NCBI RefSeq assembly: GCF_004194535.1 | Contig: NZ_CP025781.1 | Location: 2,170,001-2,234,000 of the forward strand | DNA: 64,000 nt | Source of the DNA: Iodobacter fluviatilis | GTDB lineage: Bacteria; Pseudomonadota; Gammaproteobacteria; Burkholderiales; Chitinibacteraceae | Direction of reading: 5' to 3' | In this document: piece by piece, positions 1-11,969 of the stretch | Layout of the letters: the number at the start of each line of letters is the position of its first letter | Numbering within the stretch: position 1 is the stretch's first letter | Translations under genes and position numbers: made by a program | The notes under the pieces: generated by a model | The model's input: the letters and a program-made list of their open reading frames with translations, nothing else | Databases searched by the model: none | What the model was told of the DNA's origin: nothing

Positions 1-1126
1 GAATAATTGAAATCCCTCCCCCTGCAATTTGCCAGTCTCGTTTGCTATGAATAAAAATATTTTGGCGTATTGGGCGCTCTAAAAAGTGATAGGAAAAAAT
101 ACTACATAAGCCTGTGGCTAGAGCTGCAGCCAGTATATTGCTTGGGTGATCTAAGCCGGTGGTCCATCTAAATAGCACCAAAACAGGCCAGTGCCATAAA
201 TAGAGTGAATAGGATATTTTGCCGATATAAACCAGTAATGGAAATTGCAAGATGCTTGCTAAGCGGCCTGATGTATTAGCAACGCCAGTAATCAGGCATA
301 AAGTGCCGCTTACTGCTAATAGAGCCCAAGGAAAGGGAAAAGATTTTGGGTCAGAATATATAAACCCGATCGCGATTAATATAATACCCAGTGCAATTGC
401 AAAGTTTGAGTTGTGTTTTGATTGAATAATTAGTTTATTTTGCTGGTGGCATATAAACAGCATAGCGCCACTGGCTAGTTCCCAGAATCGGCTGGGCAGA
501 AGGTAATAGGCATGATTTGGAGCCGATTGGGTTTCATGCCAAGAATAAACCAAAGAAACAATAAATAGTAGTGGCAATAGATAGGGAGTGATGCGCCCCA
601 TAAATGTTTTTTGTTCTTTATGTTTTATCCAAATAAAAAATATAAAGGGGAATAATAAATAAAATTGCTCTTCAACAGCTAAAGACCAAGTATGGGTAAA
701 GGCATTAAACTCAATACGGGGTGAGAAATAGCCATCGTTAAACCAGATCAGCGCATAATTACTGATGCCAGCAAAGGCATATAAAGCAGTACTATTGGTG
801 CTTTGGCTTAGCCATGATGCGGGCACAAGGAGCGTTTGCAGCAGGCCAACAATCATTAAACAAGCTAAGAGCGCTGGGTAAATACGGATAATGCGCCTAG
901 AGTAAAATTGCAGCACAAAGCCAATAAAATGACGATGCTGGCTCTTGGCTAAGCTGCTACTGACGACATAGCCAGAAATCACAAAAAAAACATCTACCCC
1001 TGAAAAACCACCGGGCAAAATTAGCGGGTTAAAATGAAATAAAATAACTGATAAAACAGCAATTGCGCGCAGGCTATCTATTTCAGGAATATAGCCTGAA
1101 GAGGGCATTTTTTTAATTAAAGTCAT
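1..1126 (-). CDS. acyltransferase 3 family protein (OafA/YrhL-like), partial
   Basis: Leftward reading frame with no stop from 1126 to the window edge, so at least 375 residues with the C-terminus missing. The N-terminus has the family signature: a short cytoplasmic lead, then S-L-R-A-I-A-V ending in F-H-F (R20 and H31, the conserved Arg and His of acyltransferase 3), then G-V-D-V-F-F-V-I-S-G-Y. The rest is a series of hydrophobic segments. Such proteins are integral-membrane O-acyltransferases that modify surface polysaccharide, lipid A or peptidoglycan; the substrate cannot be read from sequence. The start at 1126 is preceded by AAAGGCGGAG. Family assignment is firm, substrate unknown. Confidence 0.85.
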   Translation of the reverse strand, partial: MTLIKKMPSSGYIPEIDSLRAIAVLSVILFHFNPLILPGGFSGVDVFFVISGYVVSSSLAKSQHRHFIGFVLQFYSRRIIRIYPALLACLMIVGLLQTLLVPASWLSQSTNSTALYAFAGISNYALIWFNDGYFSPRIEFNAFTHTWSLAVEEQFYLLFPFIFFIWIKHKEQKTFMGRITPYLLPLLFIVSLVYSWHETQSAPNHAYYLLPSRFWELASGAMLFICHQQNKLIIQSKHNSNFAIALGIILIAIGFIYSDPKSFPFPWALLAVSGTLCLITGVANTSGRLASILQFPLLVYIGKISYSLYLWHWPVLVLFRWTTGLDHPSNILAAALATGLCSIFSYHFLERPIRQNIFIHSKRDWQIAGGGISII

Positions 1127-1285
1127 TCTCCGCCTTTAGATGTAGTGCATAAAAACACCTGATTAGTGCAAAGCACGGTGTGATGCGAAGTCCTGAGGGT
1201 GGTATGCGGGATAGGCGTGATTGAGCCGCTCCTCCCGTTTTATGACTTATTTATAGCAGATCGCGATGTGTTTTATGTGGCTTTA

Positions 1286-1318
1286 AAAGCAAAAAACCGC
1301 ATTAAAGCGGGTTTTTGC
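1286..1318. terminator. bidirectional hairpin terminator after mnmE
   Basis: Inverted repeat AAAACCGC / GCGGGTTTTT around an ATTAAA loop with A- and T-runs on both sides. It lies 13 bases beyond the mnmE stop and would end leftward transcription before the acyltransferase gene. Confidence 0.7.
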
Positions 1319-1330
1319 AGGCTTGCTTAA

Positions 1331-2665
1331 TTACTTTCCAATACAAAAACGGCTAAAAATCACCCCAAGTAAGTCATCAGAAGTAAATTGCCCAGTAATT
1401 TCGCTGAGCGCGTTTTGCGCAAGGCGCAATTCCTCTGCAAAGATTTCGATTTGCAGATAGGCAGTTTCTGCCGTTACAAGATGGCTTTGGGCGCGGCGGA
1501 TGGCGTTAAGGTGGCGTTCTCTGGCGATAAACACGCTGTCGTCATTGCCATGCCAGCCAACCAAGGCGAGCAGCTTGCTGCGCAGCTCAGTTAAACCAAT
1601 GCCTGCTTTGGCCGAAACGTGGATTTCATTCTCGGCCACGATGCCGGGTACATCGCCGGTTAGATCAATTTTGTTAAATACCCGTAGCACGGGCAGCTGA
1701 GGTGGCAGTTTATCCAAGATGGCTTGATCGTCTGCGGTGATGCCTTCGCGGCTATCGATAAGGAGCAGGGCGAGTTCTGCCTTGGCAATGGCTGCCCAAG
1801 TTCGCTCGATACCGATTTTTTCTACGATATCTGTGGTGGTCCGTAGGCCTGCGGTGTCAATAATATGCGCGGGTATGCCATCAAGCTGGATCAGCTCTCG
1901 TACCGTATCGCGGGTGGTGCCAGCAATGGCGGTAACAATGGCTATTTCTTCACCTGCTAACGCATTCATTAGGCTACTTTTACCGACATTGGGCTGGCCA
2001 ATGAGCACGATATGCACGCCTTCACGCAGCAATTTGCCTTGGGTGGCAGTGCCAAGTACCCGCTGCAGCTGGCTTTGTAGCTCTAGCAACTTGCCGTGAG
2101 CATTGGCGGCTTCTAGAAAATCGATATCTTCTTCGGGAAAATCGAGTGTGGCTTCTACTAGCATACGTAGTGTGATCAGCTCGTCGACCAAGACATGGAT
2201 TTCGCGTGAGAACGCACCATCCAGTGATTTAAGCGCTGATTTTGCGGCGGCGGTAGATTGGGCATCAATTAGATCGGCTACGGCTTCGGCTTGAGCCAAA
2301 TCCATTTTATCGTTTAAGAAGGCACGTTTGCTGAACTCCCCAGCTTCGGCAAAGCGAGCACCCAGCTCAATGCAGCGCGCTAATAGCATTTGCATCACAA
2401 TCGGCCCGCCGTGGCCTTGCAGCTCAATCACGTCTTCGCCGGTAAAAGAGTTGGGGCCGGGAAAATACAGGGCAATCCCTTCATCTACCACGCTGCCATC
2501 TGCGGCTTTAAAGCGGGCAAAGTGAGCATAGCGGGGGGTAAGCGGCTTGCCGATCAGCTTATCGGCGATATCGCCTAAATGACGGCCAGAAATGCGAATA
2601 ACGCCCACACCACCTCGCCCTGGGGCGGTGGCAATGGCGGCGATGGTATCGGGGGTGTAGAGCAT
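1331..2665 (-). CDS. mnmE: tRNA modification GTPase MnmE
   Basis: 444-residue protein that, with MnmG, installs the 5-carboxymethylaminomethyl group on wobble uridine 34 of certain tRNAs. The N-terminal formyl-THF-binding domain starts [10 protein letters not shown]. The inserted G domain shows G1 GQPNVGKSS (about 223-231), GTTRD (249-253) and DTAG (270-273), followed by NKID. The C-terminus is the conserved F-C-I-G-K with the functional Cys at 441. Length is typical for the family. It is the last gene of the leftward ori-proximal set; the partner mnmG is not adjacent inside the window. Confidence 0.97.
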   Translation of the reverse strand: MLYTPDTIAAIATAPGRGGVGVIRISGRHLGDIADKLIGKPLTPRYAHFARFKAADGSVVDEGIALYFPGPNSFTGEDVIELQGHGGPIVMQMLLARCIELGARFAEAGEFSKRAFLNDKMDLAQAEAVADLIDAQSTAAAKSALKSLDGAFSREIHVLVDELITLRMLVEATLDFPEEDIDFLEAANAHGKLLELQSQLQRVLGTATQGKLLREGVHIVLIGQPNVGKSSLMNALAGEEIAIVTAIAGTTRDTVRELIQLDGIPAHIIDTAGLRTTTDIVEKIGIERTWAAIAKAELALLLIDSREGITADDQAILDKLPPQLPVLRVFNKIDLTGDVPGIVAENEIHVSAKAGIGLTELRSKLLALVGWHGNDDSVFIARERHLNAIRRAQSHLVTAETAYLQIEIFAEELRLAQNALSEITGQFTSDDLLGVIFSRFCIGK

Positions 2666-2838
2666 ATTGATCTAATCACTTAAATATTTAAAACTCAAAT
2701 CTTGAAATACGGGGTTGCACAGAAAAATCTAAGCACAGGCACTCTTTATTTTATCGAGCGGATGGTATTTATGGCTAGGTTTTGAGTGAGGACTGTTTTG
2801 TGAGCATATTTCAAGATTTGGGTTTTAGTGGTGAATGT

Positions 2839-2865
2839 AAAAACGCCGCCCTAGGGCGGCGTTTT
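2839..2865. terminator. perfect-palindrome terminator after yidC
   Basis: AAAACGCCGCC - CTAG - GGCGGCGTTTT, an 11-bp perfect GC-rich stem with A/T flanks on both sides, about 15 bases past the yidC stop. It separates yidC from mnmE transcriptionally. Confidence 0.85.
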
Positions 2866-2880
2866 GATAAGGCTGCAAGC

Positions 2881-4542
2881 TTAGGCTTTCGCTTCAGTAA
2901 CCTTATCTGCATTTTCAATCTTACGCGTGATATACCATTGCTGGGCAATAGAAATCACGTTATTAACGACCCAGTACAGTACCAAACCAGCTGGAAAGAA
3001 GAAGAAGAACACACTGAACATCAGCGGCATAATCTTCATCATCTTAGCTTGCATCGGATCTGGCGGTGGTGGCGATAACGATGTTTGGATATACATCGAA
3101 ATAGTCATCAATACTGGCAGTACGTAGTAAGGATCTTTCACTGATAAGTCAGTAATCCAGAACATCCACGGTGCTTGGCGCAATTCAACCGATGCCAGTA
3201 GTGCCCAGTAAAGTGCAATAAACACAGGAATTTGTACCAGCATTGGCAGACAACCACCTAGCGGGTTCACTTTCTCGGTTTTATACATTTCCATCACGGC
3301 TTGCTGGAATTTCATCTTATCGTCGCCGTGCTTCGCTTTGAGCTGTTCCATGCGCGGTGCAAGCTTGCGCATTTTAGCCATTGAGCGGTAGCTGGCAGCG
3401 GCGAGTGGGAAGAACATCGCTTTGATCAGCATGGTCAGTAGAATAATCGACCAACCCCAATTGCCTACTATCTTGTGAATGAAATCCATTACCGCAAAGA
3501 TAGGTTTAGAGAAAATGGTGAAAATACCATAATCTTTAATTAGATCAAAGCCTTGCGATACGGTTTCAAGTACACGTGTTTCTTCTGGGCCAACAAACAA
3601 TGGCACCGTTGTTTCGTACTTGGCATTGGCTGCAATCGCTGGCAAATCAACAATCACACCGGCGGAGTACAAGCCATCTGGCAGCTTTTTCAGCTCGTAG
3701 CGAACGCCATTTTCACCGCCTACTGCAGGGGCACCCACTGGGGATACAATCCATGCGGTAGCAAAGTAATGTTGCAACATGGCCACCCAGCCGTCTTTGG
3801 CGGTTTGCTCATAATCGGCTTCGCCTTTATCTAGCTTGCTGAATTCTACCTTTTGGAATTTCTTCTTCTCGGTGTAAACAGCTGGGCCAGTAAAGGTGGT
3901 TGCGCCCATATGGCCGCCGCTGCCTTCAGGTGTTTTGCCATCACGTAGCAGGCGGAAGTAAGCCGAGGCTGTTAAAGGCTTGCTTGTGCCGTTAACGATT
4001 TCGTACTTCACATCAATCAGATAGCTATTACGCTTAAAGGTATACACCTTGGCGATTTTTACACCATCTGGGCCTGCAGCTTCTAAGCGAACCGCTACTT
4101 CATTTTGACCATCGGCCAATTGGTAAGCGCTTTGCGTGCTGGTGAAAATGCTTTTATGCGTAGGCAGGCCATCACCGATCAAGCCGGTTTGGGCAACATA
4201 GATATGCTCGCCTTCGTCTTGTAACAGTGCAAATGGCTTTTTAGCATTATCAATCATGCCATGCTTAAGCAGCTCTACACGGCGAAGATCGGCACCATTG
4301 GTGTCAATTTCAGCATTGAAGAGATCGGTTTTTACCGTAATACGCTGACCGCGTTGCAGTCTGCCAGCATCTTGAGGTGCTTGGCCTGGGGCAGCTTGTT
4401 GGGGTGTAGAGCCATTGGTGGCGCTTGCTGTAGCAGCAGGCGTGGTTTTTATTTGAGGGTAACGCTGTTCCATCCACTTCTGCCAGAAGAAGAGAATGCC
4501 GAATGACAACGCGATAAAGAGGATAAGTCTCTTGGTATCCAT
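2881..4542 (-). CDS. yidC: membrane protein insertase YidC
   Basis: 553-residue inner-membrane insertase that works with or without SecYEG to insert and fold membrane proteins. It starts M-D-T-K-R-L-I-L-F-I-A-L with an N-terminal signal-anchor, then a large periplasmic beta domain (about 60-330). The conserved C-terminal core of five membrane segments begins near G-N-W-G-W-S-I-I-L-L-T and includes P-L-G-G-C-L-P-M-L-V-Q-I-P-V-F. The basic C-tail is typical. The order rpmH-rnpA-yidD-yidC is the classical ori-proximal arrangement; yidD ends 24 bases upstream. Confidence 0.98.
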   Translation of the reverse strand: MDTKRLILFIALSFGILFFWQKWMEQRYPQIKTTPAATASATNGSTPQQAAPGQAPQDAGRLQRGQRITVKTDLFNAEIDTNGADLRRVELLKHGMIDNAKKPFALLQDEGEHIYVAQTGLIGDGLPTHKSIFTSTQSAYQLADGQNEVAVRLEAAGPDGVKIAKVYTFKRNSYLIDVKYEIVNGTSKPLTASAYFRLLRDGKTPEGSGGHMGATTFTGPAVYTEKKKFQKVEFSKLDKGEADYEQTAKDGWVAMLQHYFATAWIVSPVGAPAVGGENGVRYELKKLPDGLYSAGVIVDLPAIAANAKYETTVPLFVGPEETRVLETVSQGFDLIKDYGIFTIFSKPIFAVMDFIHKIVGNWGWSIILLTMLIKAMFFPLAAASYRSMAKMRKLAPRMEQLKAKHGDDKMKFQQAVMEMYKTEKVNPLGGCLPMLVQIPVFIALYWALLASVELRQAPWMFWITDLSVKDPYYVLPVLMTISMYIQTSLSPPPPDPMQAKMMKIMPLMFSVFFFFFPAGLVLYWVVNNVISIAQQWYITRKIENADKVTEAKA

Positions 4543-4566
4543 TGGTGCTCGAAATGGTATGCGGAT

Positions 4567-4776
4567 TTATGGTACCGGATCATGGCCGCATCCACCCCAA
4601 GGATGGCAACGGCACAGCCGGCGAGTAGTTAGCCAGCCCCCTTTTATCACACCGTAGCGTGTCACGGCTTCAATGCCGTATTGGGAGCAAGTTGGCGTGT
4701 AGCGACAGCGGGGCCCAAGGAGCGGGCTAATAGTAAACCGATAAAGTGTTAGTAAGGCGACGATTATTTTCGACAT
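4567..4776 (-). CDS. yidD: membrane protein insertion efficiency factor YidD
   Basis: 69-residue protein with the YidD pattern: amphipathic N-terminus ([15 protein letters not shown]), the Cys pair P-T-C-S-Q-Y-G, and [13 protein letters not shown] at the end. It is thought to assist YidC-dependent insertion at the inner face of the membrane. The start overlaps the 3' end of rnpA by 13 bases, implying translational coupling. Confidence 0.96.
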   Translation of the reverse strand: MSKIIVALLTLYRFTISPLLGPRCRYTPTCSQYGIEAVTRYGVIKGGWLTTRRLCRCHPWGGCGHDPVP

Positions 4777-5126
4777 TTGTGAATCTTGCCGAGCAGTGAA
4801 ATAAGTGCTTCACGTGCTGCAGCGCCTTCTTTTCGCCCAAATGGTCGACGTGCACGTACTACCAGATCGATGCCGGTTACTTTATCTGCGTTCAGACGAA
4901 ATGTTTCTCGTACTGTGCGTTTGATGTAATTGCGGCCTACTGCCCGTTTGTCTGTTTTTTTTCCGACGACAACGCCAAGCCTAGCGTGATCTAGCCCGTT
5001 GGGCTTACCAAGTACTTGAAAGAAATCGTTGGAAGAAGAACAGCGCAAACTAAAAACGGATGAAAATTCATCCGCTTTCAGCAGGCGCATATTGCGCGCA
5101 AAACCAGTTTGGGAGTGTCCCAACAA
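4764..5126 (-). CDS. rnpA: ribonuclease P protein component
   Basis: 120-residue basic protein subunit of RNase P, which helps the catalytic RNA cut the 5' leader from pre-tRNA. The family core is visible as R-L-G-V-V-V-G-K-K[20 protein letters not shown] (the RNR-type motif), followed by D-L-V-V-R-A-R. It follows rpmH by 27 bases and overlaps yidD, as in most bacteria. The chosen ATG gives M-L-G-H-S-Q-T-G-F; the alternative Met 11 residues in would also leave the core intact. Confidence 0.96.
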   Translation of the reverse strand: MLGHSQTGFARNMRLLKADEFSSVFSLRCSSSNDFFQVLGKPNGLDHARLGVVVGKKTDKRAVGRNYIKRTVRETFRLNADKVTGIDLVVRARRPFGRKEGAAAREALISLLGKIHKCRK

Positions 5127-5153
5127 AGCTTAGCATCAAGGTTCTGCCCGCAA

Positions 5154-5288
5154 TTAAGCGGTCAAAACCTTGCGGCCCTTTGCGCGGCGAGCGTTGATAA
5201 CGCGAACGCCACCAACGGTTTTCATGCGGGCACGAAAACCGTGAGTGCGTTTACGTTTGATAACTGAAGGTTGAAATGTACGTTTCAT
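5154..5288 (-). CDS. rpmH: 50S ribosomal protein L34
   Basis: 44 residues starting [18 protein letters not shown] and ending [11 protein letters not shown], the standard L34 sequence. It is very basic and part of the large ribosomal subunit. It is the first gene of the leftward rpmH-rnpA-yidD-yidC set and diverges from dnaA across a 232-base gap. Confidence 0.98.
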   Translation of the reverse strand: MKRTFQPSVIKRKRTHGFRARMKTVGGVRVINARRAKGRKVLTA

Positions 5289-5389
5289 AATATTGGATCC
5301 CTGCCAAACAAAATCGAAGTAAACCGCCGTTTATATGCCTTCTATGCCCTTGTGTCAATGCATTTTATTGAGCGCCATCATGATCGGGC

Positions 5390-5398
5390 TGTGGATAA
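5390..5398 (-). promoter_or_regulatory. consensus DnaA box
   Basis: TGTGGATAA on the + strand, i.e. TTATCCACA on the - strand, the exact 9-mer consensus. It lies 122 bases upstream of the dnaA start and could serve origin function, dnaA autoregulation, or both. Confidence 0.7.
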
Positions 5399-5414
5399 GT
5401 CGTGGATGAAGCGG

Positions 5415-5420
5415 TACAAT
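5415..5420 (+). promoter_or_regulatory. possible -10 element of the dnaA promoter
   Basis: TACAAT is close to the sigma70 -10 consensus and sits 100 bases before the dnaA ATG and 16 bases after the DnaA box. No convincing -35 hexamer is visible at 17 bases, so this is only a suggestion. Confidence 0.25.
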
Positions 5421-5520
5421 CGCTCCTCGTTCTCTTTTGAAAACATCACCGTTTCCGTCGTGAGCCTCCAGTGCGGGGCTGTATTGTGTATGAGCAAATC
5501 ACGGCGAACAGGATACCCCT

Positions 5521-6894
5521 ATGTCTGTGCTGGAAAATTGCTGGCCCCACTGCCTTACTGAGTTGGAGCGTCGTTTGGGCGCGGACCAGTTTCGTATTTG
5601 GATTAAACCGCTTACGGTTGAAATGACCGATGAGGGTTTAAACCTGATCGTGCCTAATCAGATTTTTTTACAATTTATCCGTGATCGTTATCTTGGGATG
5701 ATTGAAGAAGCCGCTGCGGCTTTTGCCGAAGGTGGTGATGCGCCGGTTATTGCTTTGCGTGTTGGTGTAATGCCAAGACCGGTGGCTGCGTTACAAGCCA
5801 GTAGCCAAGAGGGTGGTGCTGCTAAGCCTGTGCCCGCCAAAGCGGTGATCAGCGTTTCTGCGGCCAATCACGAAACCACGCGGCTTAATCCTAACTTTAC
5901 TTTTGAAACGCTGGTTACTGGTAAAGCCAACCAGTTGGCGCGCGCTGCGGCTATCCAGGTAGCAGAGAACCCAGGAGTAAGCTACAACCCGCTATTTGTG
6001 TATGGTGGTGTGGGCCTGGGTAAGACTCACTTGATTCAATCTATTGGTAACTATGTGCATCAGCGCAATCCTGGTGCAAAGATTCGTTATATCCACGCCG
6101 AAAAATACGTGCAAGACGTGGTGCGCGCTTACCAGCACAAAGCGTTTGATGAGTTTAAGCGTTACTACCATTCGCTAGATTTACTACTGATCGACGATAT
6201 TCAGTTTTTTGTGGGTAAAGATAAAACCCAAGAAGAATTTTTCTACGCCTTTAACGCATTAGTTGAAGCGCACAAGCAAATTATTATTACCTCAGATCGC
6301 TATCCAAAAGAAATTGATGGGCTGCAAGAGCGCCTAACTTCGCGCTTCTCGTGGGGGCTAACGGTTGCTATTGAGCCGCCTGAGCTAGAAATGCGCGTGG
6401 CAATTCTGATGAAAAAGGCCGAGCGTGAAAACTTTAAGCTTGATGCCAATGTGGCGTTTTTTGTGGCAAAACATATCCGCTCTAATGTGCGCGAGCTTGA
6501 AGGTGCGCTGAAACGGGTATTGGCTTATTCGCGCTTTACCAATCAGCCGATTACACTAGATGCAGCTAAAGAAGCGCTAAAAGATATTTTAGCGTCTGGT
6601 AGCCGTCAGGTTTCGGTAGAAAATATTCAGAAAACTGTCGCAGATTTTTATAAAATCAAGATTGCAGACATGCACTCTAAAAAGCGCACTCGTGATATTG
6701 CAAGGCCAAGGCAAATTGCCATGGCGCTGACTAAAGAGCTAACCCAAATGTCTTTACCGGCAATTGGTGAAGCTTTTGGCGGGCGCGATCACACTACGGT
6801 CTTACATGCCTGTCGTACCATTGAAGAAATGCGCGGTAGTGATAGCGAAATTGCTCACCAGTACGGTGTGTTGTTGCAAATGCTGCGTAGTTAA
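5521..6894 (+). CDS. dnaA: chromosomal replication initiator DnaA
   Basis: 457-residue AAA+ ATPase that binds 9-mer boxes at oriC and unwinds it. Domain I starts M-S-V-L-E-N-C-W. After a linker with Ala/Pro-rich sequence (about 80-115) comes N-P-x-F-T-F-E-x-L-V-x-G-x-x-N. Walker A is GGVGLGKT (162-169) and Walker B LLLIDD (221-226). The C-terminal DNA-binding helix-turn-helix carries the DnaA signature [15 protein letters not shown] precedes the ATG. It starts the rightward dnaA-dnaN-gyrB series. Confidence 0.99.
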   Translation: MSVLENCWPHCLTELERRLGADQFRIWIKPLTVEMTDEGLNLIVPNQIFLQFIRDRYLGMIEEAAAAFAEGGDAPVIALRVGVMPRPVAALQASSQEGGAAKPVPAKAVISVSAANHETTRLNPNFTFETLVTGKANQLARAAAIQVAENPGVSYNPLFVYGGVGLGKTHLIQSIGNYVHQRNPGAKIRYIHAEKYVQDVVRAYQHKAFDEFKRYYHSLDLLLIDDIQFFVGKDKTQEEFFYAFNALVEAHKQIIITSDRYPKEIDGLQERLTSRFSWGLTVAIEPPELEMRVAILMKKAERENFKLDANVAFFVAKHIRSNVRELEGALKRVLAYSRFTNQPITLDAAKEALKDILASGSRQVSVENIQKTVADFYKIKIADMHSKKRTRDIARPRQIAMALTKELTQMSLPAIGEAFGGRDHTTVLHACRTIEEMRGSDSEIAHQYGVLLQMLRS

Positions 6895-7060
6895 TCTTTA
6901 GCGTGGCGGGTCATACCGCCGCTGCATTACCGCCTGTTTGAATACAATGTGCGTTTATGCGTTTTGTATAAATAACGGCGGGTTTTGTAAGTTTGAATGC
7001 TGCTGTGCTTATTTAACATGGCGAAGCGCCATTCATTCCCTACACATGCTGTAAATCGGT

Positions 7061-7066
7061 TAGAAT
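7061..7066 (+). promoter_or_regulatory. possible -10 element of the dnaN promoter
   Basis: TAGAAT 35 bases upstream of the dnaN ATG within the 207-base dnaA-dnaN gap. The -35 region is poor. The gap has no other evident feature, so dnaN may also be read from the dnaA promoter. Confidence 0.25.
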
Positions 7067-7101
7067 CCTGCGGTTAAACCCATTTTTCGGAACGAGGCGC
7101 C

Positions 7102-8208
7102 ATGCAACTCTTGCAAGCCGAACGCGATGCGCTCCTGAAGCCGCTGGCCACGGTCACCGGTATTGTTGAGCGCAGGCACACCCTGCCCATCCTCTCTAAC
7201 GTGTTGATCAGGAAGGATGGTGACGCCCTGTCTTTTACCGGCACCGATCTTGAAATTCAGATCAGTAGCCGTCAGGCGGAAGGTTTTTCTGGCGATGATT
7301 TCGCCATTACAGTTGCAGCTAAAAAGCTGTCTGATATCTTGCGTGCGATTGCGGATAAAACCGTGGTGAGCATGGAAGAGGCTGATGGTCGTCTGACGAT
7401 TAAGGCAGGCAAAAGCCGCTTTAATCTGCAAACGCTGCCCGCGGCTGATTTCCCGCAACTGGCAGTAGATACCAATTTGCGCGCCACAATCCGTATGCCA
7501 CAGGGCCAGTTAAAAGCCCTGCTTGGCCGTACGCAATTTACGATGGCACACCAAGACATCCGTTATTACTTGAACGGCTTGTTTATGGTTACCGAAGGCA
7601 ATCTACTGAAACTGGTTGCTACCGATGGCCATCGTTTAGCCTTTGCCTCGGCAGAAATTCCGGGTGATTTCGCTAAGAACGAAGTGATCTTGCCGCGCAA
7701 AACCATTTTAGAGCTGTACAAATTACTGGCCGATTCGGATGACGAAGTCACCATTGATATCGCCAGCAATCAAGTGCGCTTTGCTTTTGGCAATATTGTG
7801 ATTCACAGCAAGGTAGTGGACGGTAAATTCCCCGATTACAACCGTGTGATTCCACAAAATAATGATAAAGGCCTGTTGATTGAGCGCCAGATGTTGTTAG
7901 CCTCGATGCAACGTGCTGCGATTTTATCGAACGAAAAATTCCGTGGTGTGCGCTTAGTGCTGACCGACGGCCTGCTTAAAATTATGTGTAATAACAATGA
8001 GCAGGAAGAAGCGCAGGAAGAAGTAGAAGTCGATTACAGCGGCGCGCCTTTGGATATTGGTTTTAACATCCAATATTTGCTGGACGTACTGACCAATACA
8101 TCGGTTGAAACACTGCATTTCTCGTTTGGCGATGTGACTTCCTCGGTACTGGTGACTATTCCAGATAACGAGCATTTCAAATATATCGTCATGCCAATGC
8201 GCATCTAG
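7102..8208 (+). CDS. dnaN: DNA polymerase III beta subunit (sliding clamp)
   Basis: 368 residues starting M-Q-L-L-Q-A-E-R-D-A, the normal length and beginning for the ring-shaped processivity clamp. It shows the three-fold clamp repeat pattern: R-H-T-L-P-I-L-S-N-V in the first domain, V-A-T-D-G-H-R-L-A in the second, and the conserved C-terminal Y-I-V-M-P-M-R-I. GAGG lies just upstream of the start. It sits in the classical dnaA-dnaN-gyrB order. Confidence 0.99.
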   Translation: MQLLQAERDALLKPLATVTGIVERRHTLPILSNVLIRKDGDALSFTGTDLEIQISSRQAEGFSGDDFAITVAAKKLSDILRAIADKTVVSMEEADGRLTIKAGKSRFNLQTLPAADFPQLAVDTNLRATIRMPQGQLKALLGRTQFTMAHQDIRYYLNGLFMVTEGNLLKLVATDGHRLAFASAEIPGDFAKNEVILPRKTILELYKLLADSDDEVTIDIASNQVRFAFGNIVIHSKVVDGKFPDYNRVIPQNNDKGLLIERQMLLASMQRAAILSNEKFRGVRLVLTDGLLKIMCNNNEQEEAQEEVEVDYSGAPLDIGFNIQYLLDVLTNTSVETLHFSFGDVTSSVLVTIPDNEHFKYIVMPMRI

Positions 8209-8227
8209 CCTCGGTAAGTTGACGGGT

Positions 8228-8252
8228 AAGGTCGGGGTTGCCCCGGCCTTTT
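8228..8252 (+). terminator. rho-independent terminator after dnaN
   Basis: AAGGTCGGGG - TTG - CCCCGGCCTTTT: a GC-rich stem with one mismatch, followed by T residues, 20 bases past the dnaN stop. It separates dnaN from gyrB. Confidence 0.75.
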
Positions 8253-8412
8253 GCATTTGTAAGATGTTAGATTTATGTCTGTTGCGAAGAAGTATTCGCA
8301 CTGTTTTTATGATTTTGATTGGCTTTTCTTCAAGCTTTTGGGCTTGAACATACAGCGCACATCTTTATAAAAATTTAGCTTGGTCATCAAATAGGCCAAG
8401 CTCGTATGTTGA

Positions 8413-10839
<2,427 letters not shown>

Positions 10840-10906
10840 TTTTATGGGTAATGGGTTTTAATAAATAATTAGAAATTGATTGTTGTTTTGTGCATCTTTT
10901 TAAGAG

Positions 10907-10933
10907 AGCCAGTTTGTAAAAACTGGCTTTTTT
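10907..10933 (+). terminator. rho-independent terminator after gyrB
   Basis: AGCCAGTTT - GTA - AAAACTGGCTTTTTT: an 8-9 bp stem followed by a T-run, 70 bases past the gyrB stop. Confidence 0.85.
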
Positions 10934-11035
10934 AAATAATGAGCAAAAATATGAATAAGCTTGTTTTATGCCGTTAATAAATATATTTCTGTAATTGTTG
11001 GAATAATTGCTAGCATCTACTGTTAGAGGCGAAGT

Positions 11036-11953
11036 ATGAGTGTGACAGAATTTGTTAAGGGAAAGTATGGATCTGCTGCCGCGGTTTATTTGGCTCATAT
11101 CCGGCGGGGAGGGGATAGTAACCAAAAAGGCACTGCATATGAAGCTTTTTACGCTGCCGCGAAAATATTTGAACTTGCTGCCAATCCATCCAACGAATTG
11201 CATGATTTTTCTATTTCAAGTCAAGATATCGCATTTGTAGATGATCTTTGTGTTCGCCAAATATCGATTAGGGCTAAAACAAATTACCAAGCAAAAAATT
11301 CATCAGGGGCTCCTGCTAATTGGGATGCTGAGATGGAGGAGCGTTTCCGCAGGCAGCTTGAAATTGATACTGAATTCCATGAAGTAAATATAAGTACTCA
11401 AGTTTTATTGGTTTCTTGCCCCATTAAAGCAAGGGATAATGAATCTAAAATTCCTAGCGATTTAAAGGAGAGGTGCTACTCTGAGTACTTTCCTTATCAG
11501 GATACAAGTACTACAAGGTTATTGTGTGATTTTCAACCCTTGCGTAGTAATCTTGAAGCGTTATGTGGCTCCAGTGATTTATCTTTGCTTGATTCTGCAT
11601 TTAAGCTGGTATTGGCTATTTGGGGAACGGATGCGGATAGACCAAGGATGGTCGACGACATTTTAGGGCGTGCAAAAGCTTTGGGTAAGCCCAATATCTT
11701 TGTAGACACGGTGATTGAACGTACAGAGGTACCTAGTTGGCTTCTTGAGAAGTGCTATACTTTTAACAATGTTACTGTGCGTGTAGAATCCGCGAGTTTT
11801 ATTGTTAGCTATAATGGCCTTGAAGTAGGCTTGGCTTGCAATGTTGTTACACCTGATTCAGACGAGATCGGCACACTTTCGACTCCCATGCAGTTTTTAA
11901 ACTTCTTGATGAGAAAAAATGCTGCCGAAGCGCTAATAGGTACTGAGAAATAA
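11036..11953 (+). CDS. unknown protein with a possible PD-(D/E)XK nuclease-like N-terminal domain
   Basis: 305 residues; I do not recognise a named family. Visible near the N-terminus are G-T-A-Y-E (32-36) in a predicted helix, then F-V-D-D-L (67-71) and Y-Q-A-K-N (84-88). The spacing E36 ... D69/D70 ... Q85-x-K87 resembles the core of restriction-endonuclease-fold nucleases such as the Cap4/DUF4297 type, where the second acidic residue is often Gln. The remaining 200 residues look globular, with no membrane segment. It is followed after 16 bases by a second gene, so the two form an operon. It sits between gyrB and a broken gyrB tail, in more AT-rich DNA than gyrB. The nuclease call is inference from motif spacing only. 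Confidence 0.55.
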   Translation: MSVTEFVKGKYGSAAAVYLAHIRRGGDSNQKGTAYEAFYAAAKIFELAANPSNELHDFSISSQDIAFVDDLCVRQISIRAKTNYQAKNSSGAPANWDAEMEERFRRQLEIDTEFHEVNISTQVLLVSCPIKARDNESKIPSDLKERCYSEYFPYQDTSTTRLLCDFQPLRSNLEALCGSSDLSLLDSAFKLVLAIWGTDADRPRMVDDILGRAKALGKPNIFVDTVIERTEVPSWLLEKCYTFNNVTVRVESASFIVSYNGLEVGLACNVVTPDSDEIGTLSTPMQFLNFLMRKNAAEALIGTEK

Positions 11954-11969
11954 ATGATAGAGGTTCGCA

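Larger units (their letters stand above)
5289..5520. other. rpmH-dnaA divergent intergenic region, candidate part of oriC
   Basis: Short divergent region between leftward rpmH and rightward dnaA. It contains a perfect DnaA box and must carry the promoters of both genes. The flip of gene polarity here is what is expected next to a replication origin. I see only one perfect DnaA box and no clear 13-mer array, so it may be only a part of oriC or only the autoregulatory dnaA promoter region. Confidence 0.4.

Noticed and set aside
1737-2099. 120-codon rightward frame antisense to mnmE
   Set aside because: Lies wholly within mnmE on the other strand, with Ser/Arg-rich shadow composition and no ribosome-binding site.
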